Source of the DNA: PFL42 sp963789825 | GTDB taxonomy: Bacteria; Chloroflexota; Anaerolineae; Anaerolineales; E44-bin32 | Assembly: GCA_963789825.1 (NCBI GenBank) | Contig: CAWBME010000006.1 | Coordinates: forward strand, 806,001 to 870,000 | Reading direction: 5' to 3' | Length of the DNA: 64,000 bases | In this document: positions 63,487 to 64,000 of the stretch, in pieces | How the letters are laid out: each line of letters begins with the position of its first letter | Position numbering within the stretch: the stretch's first letter is position 1 | Position numbers and translations under genes: made by a program | The notes under the pieces: generated by a model | Database searches by the model: none | What the model was told of the DNA's origin: nothing | The model's input: only the letters and a program-made list of their open reading frames with translations

Positions 63487-64000
63487 TCACTCTCCTCGGA
63501 GCAACGCCAGGGCAACGCCGACCATGACCGCCAGCAGGTTGACGAGCCAGAACCGCTGCACCACCTGGGTCTCGCTCCATCCGATCAGTTCGAAGTGATG
63601 CTGCAAGGGGGCCATCTTGAACAGGCGCCGGCCCTTGGTGATCCGGAAGTATCCGATCTGCAGGATGACGCTCAGGGTGACGCTGACCGGGATGATGGCA
63701 ATGACCGGCAGCAGGAAGGCGCGACCGGTCATCAGCGCCACTACGGCCAGCGTGGCGCCGAGCGACAGCGACCCGGTGTCTCCCATGAACAACTCGGCGG
63801 GGTGAACGTTGTACCAAAGGAAGGCGAACACCGCCCCGACCAGGGTGAAGCAGAAGCGCATCAAGAACACCTGGCCCAACAGCATGGCGATCACGCCGTA
63901 GGCGGCAAAGGCCGTGGCGGCGATCAGACCCGCTAGTCCGTCCAATCCGTCGGTCAGGTTCACGGCATTCGTACCGGCGACGATGATGAACACTGCGAAG
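63487..64000 (-). CDS. mraY: Phospho-N-acetylmuramoyl-pentapeptide-transferase (partial, N-terminus outside the window)
   Basis: Membrane enzyme that makes lipid I. The 170 C-terminal residues seen here contain the catalytic NLTDGLDGLAGLIAA (Asp pair), the metal-binding Asp in FMGDTGSLSLGATLA, and the cytoplasmic loop KMAPLQHHFELIGW with the conserved HHFE. At least four hydrophobic helices are visible. The frame is open to base 64000, so the start lies beyond. It is the first visible gene of the cell-wall cluster. Confidence 0.95.
   Translation of the reverse strand, partial: FAVFIIVAGTNAVNLTDGLDGLAGLIAATAFAAYGVIAMLLGQVFLMRFCFTLVGAVFAFLWYNVHPAELFMGDTGSLSLGATLAVVALMTGRAFLLPVIAIIPVSVTLSVILQIGYFRITKGRRLFKMAPLQHHFELIGWSETQVVQRFWLVNLLAVMVGVALALLRGE

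Overview
The window is a gene-dense, high-GC bacterial chromosome segment. Gene content suggests a Chloroflexota member, probably Anaerolineae-like: a T-box ahead of valS, a GH57 branching enzyme beside glycogen synthase, a split radical-SAM/DUF2344 pair, B12-dependent ribonucleotide reductase with NrdR, SCP2 in a beta-oxidation operon, and a long mraY-to-ftsZ cluster. This placement is inference from family content; no rRNA is present to confirm it. I see no prophage, insertion sequence, integrase or CRISPR array.

Layout. 1-4.8 kb: a membrane-anchored peptidoglycan-binding-like protein (cut by the window edge), valS with a promoter, T-box leader and attenuator, then a palindromic repeat array. 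4.8-12.4 kb: a coiled-coil/repeat protein divergent from ruvB-DUF2905-queA, a gene relic and an orphan gene, tRNA-Glu, and a radical SAM protein with its DUF2344 partner. 12.7-21.0 kb: a minus-strand beta-oxidation operon (tetR, MBL hydrolase, two acyl-CoA dehydrogenases, hydroxyacyl-CoA dehydrogenase/enoyl-CoA hydratase, thiolase, SCP2) with a clear promoter and a perfect 20-bp palindromic operator. 21.1-25.5 kb: two paralogous polytopic membrane proteins placed tail to tail. 25.6-28.6 kb: a monooxygenase-like/iron-ADH pair, a queuosine-precursor transporter, tRNA-Arg and a phosphoesterase. 28.7-33.3 kb: a glycogen operon (GH57, glgA, malQ) with 4-nt overlaps. 33.8-36.9 kb: acyl-CoA dehydrogenase-etfB-etfA. 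37.1-43 kb: a TPR protein, a lipoprotein, a 17-codon mtaB stub, then yqeY-pgpH-ybeY-dgkA, matching the Firmicutes yqeV-yqeY-yqfF-ybeY-dgkA order. 43.3-47.5 kb: an orphan sensor kinase and a two-gene base-excision-repair unit. 47.5-51.7 kb: nrdR-nrdJ, a small protein and a deoxynucleoside kinase. 52-64 kb: the division and cell-wall cluster mraY-orf112-murD-ftsW-murG-CvpA-like-murC-orf58-murB-ddl-ftsQ-ftsA-ftsZ, almost all translationally coupled.

A caution for every reader: twelve genes, many of them essential (valS, ruvB, murC, murG, ddl), carry single-base frameshifts. Of sixteen shifts found, fifteen are one extra base, usually duplicating a neighbour. This pattern fits uncorrected insertion errors in the sequence far better than real gene decay, so these genes are annotated as full CDS spans with the shift noted.

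Most of the window is ordinary housekeeping and metabolism. The less explained items are the repeat array at 4.1-4.6 kb, the 58-aa and 112-aa genes embedded in the cell-wall cluster, apparently leaderless genes, the tail-to-tail membrane paralogs, the mtaB stub, and two structured intergenic regions.
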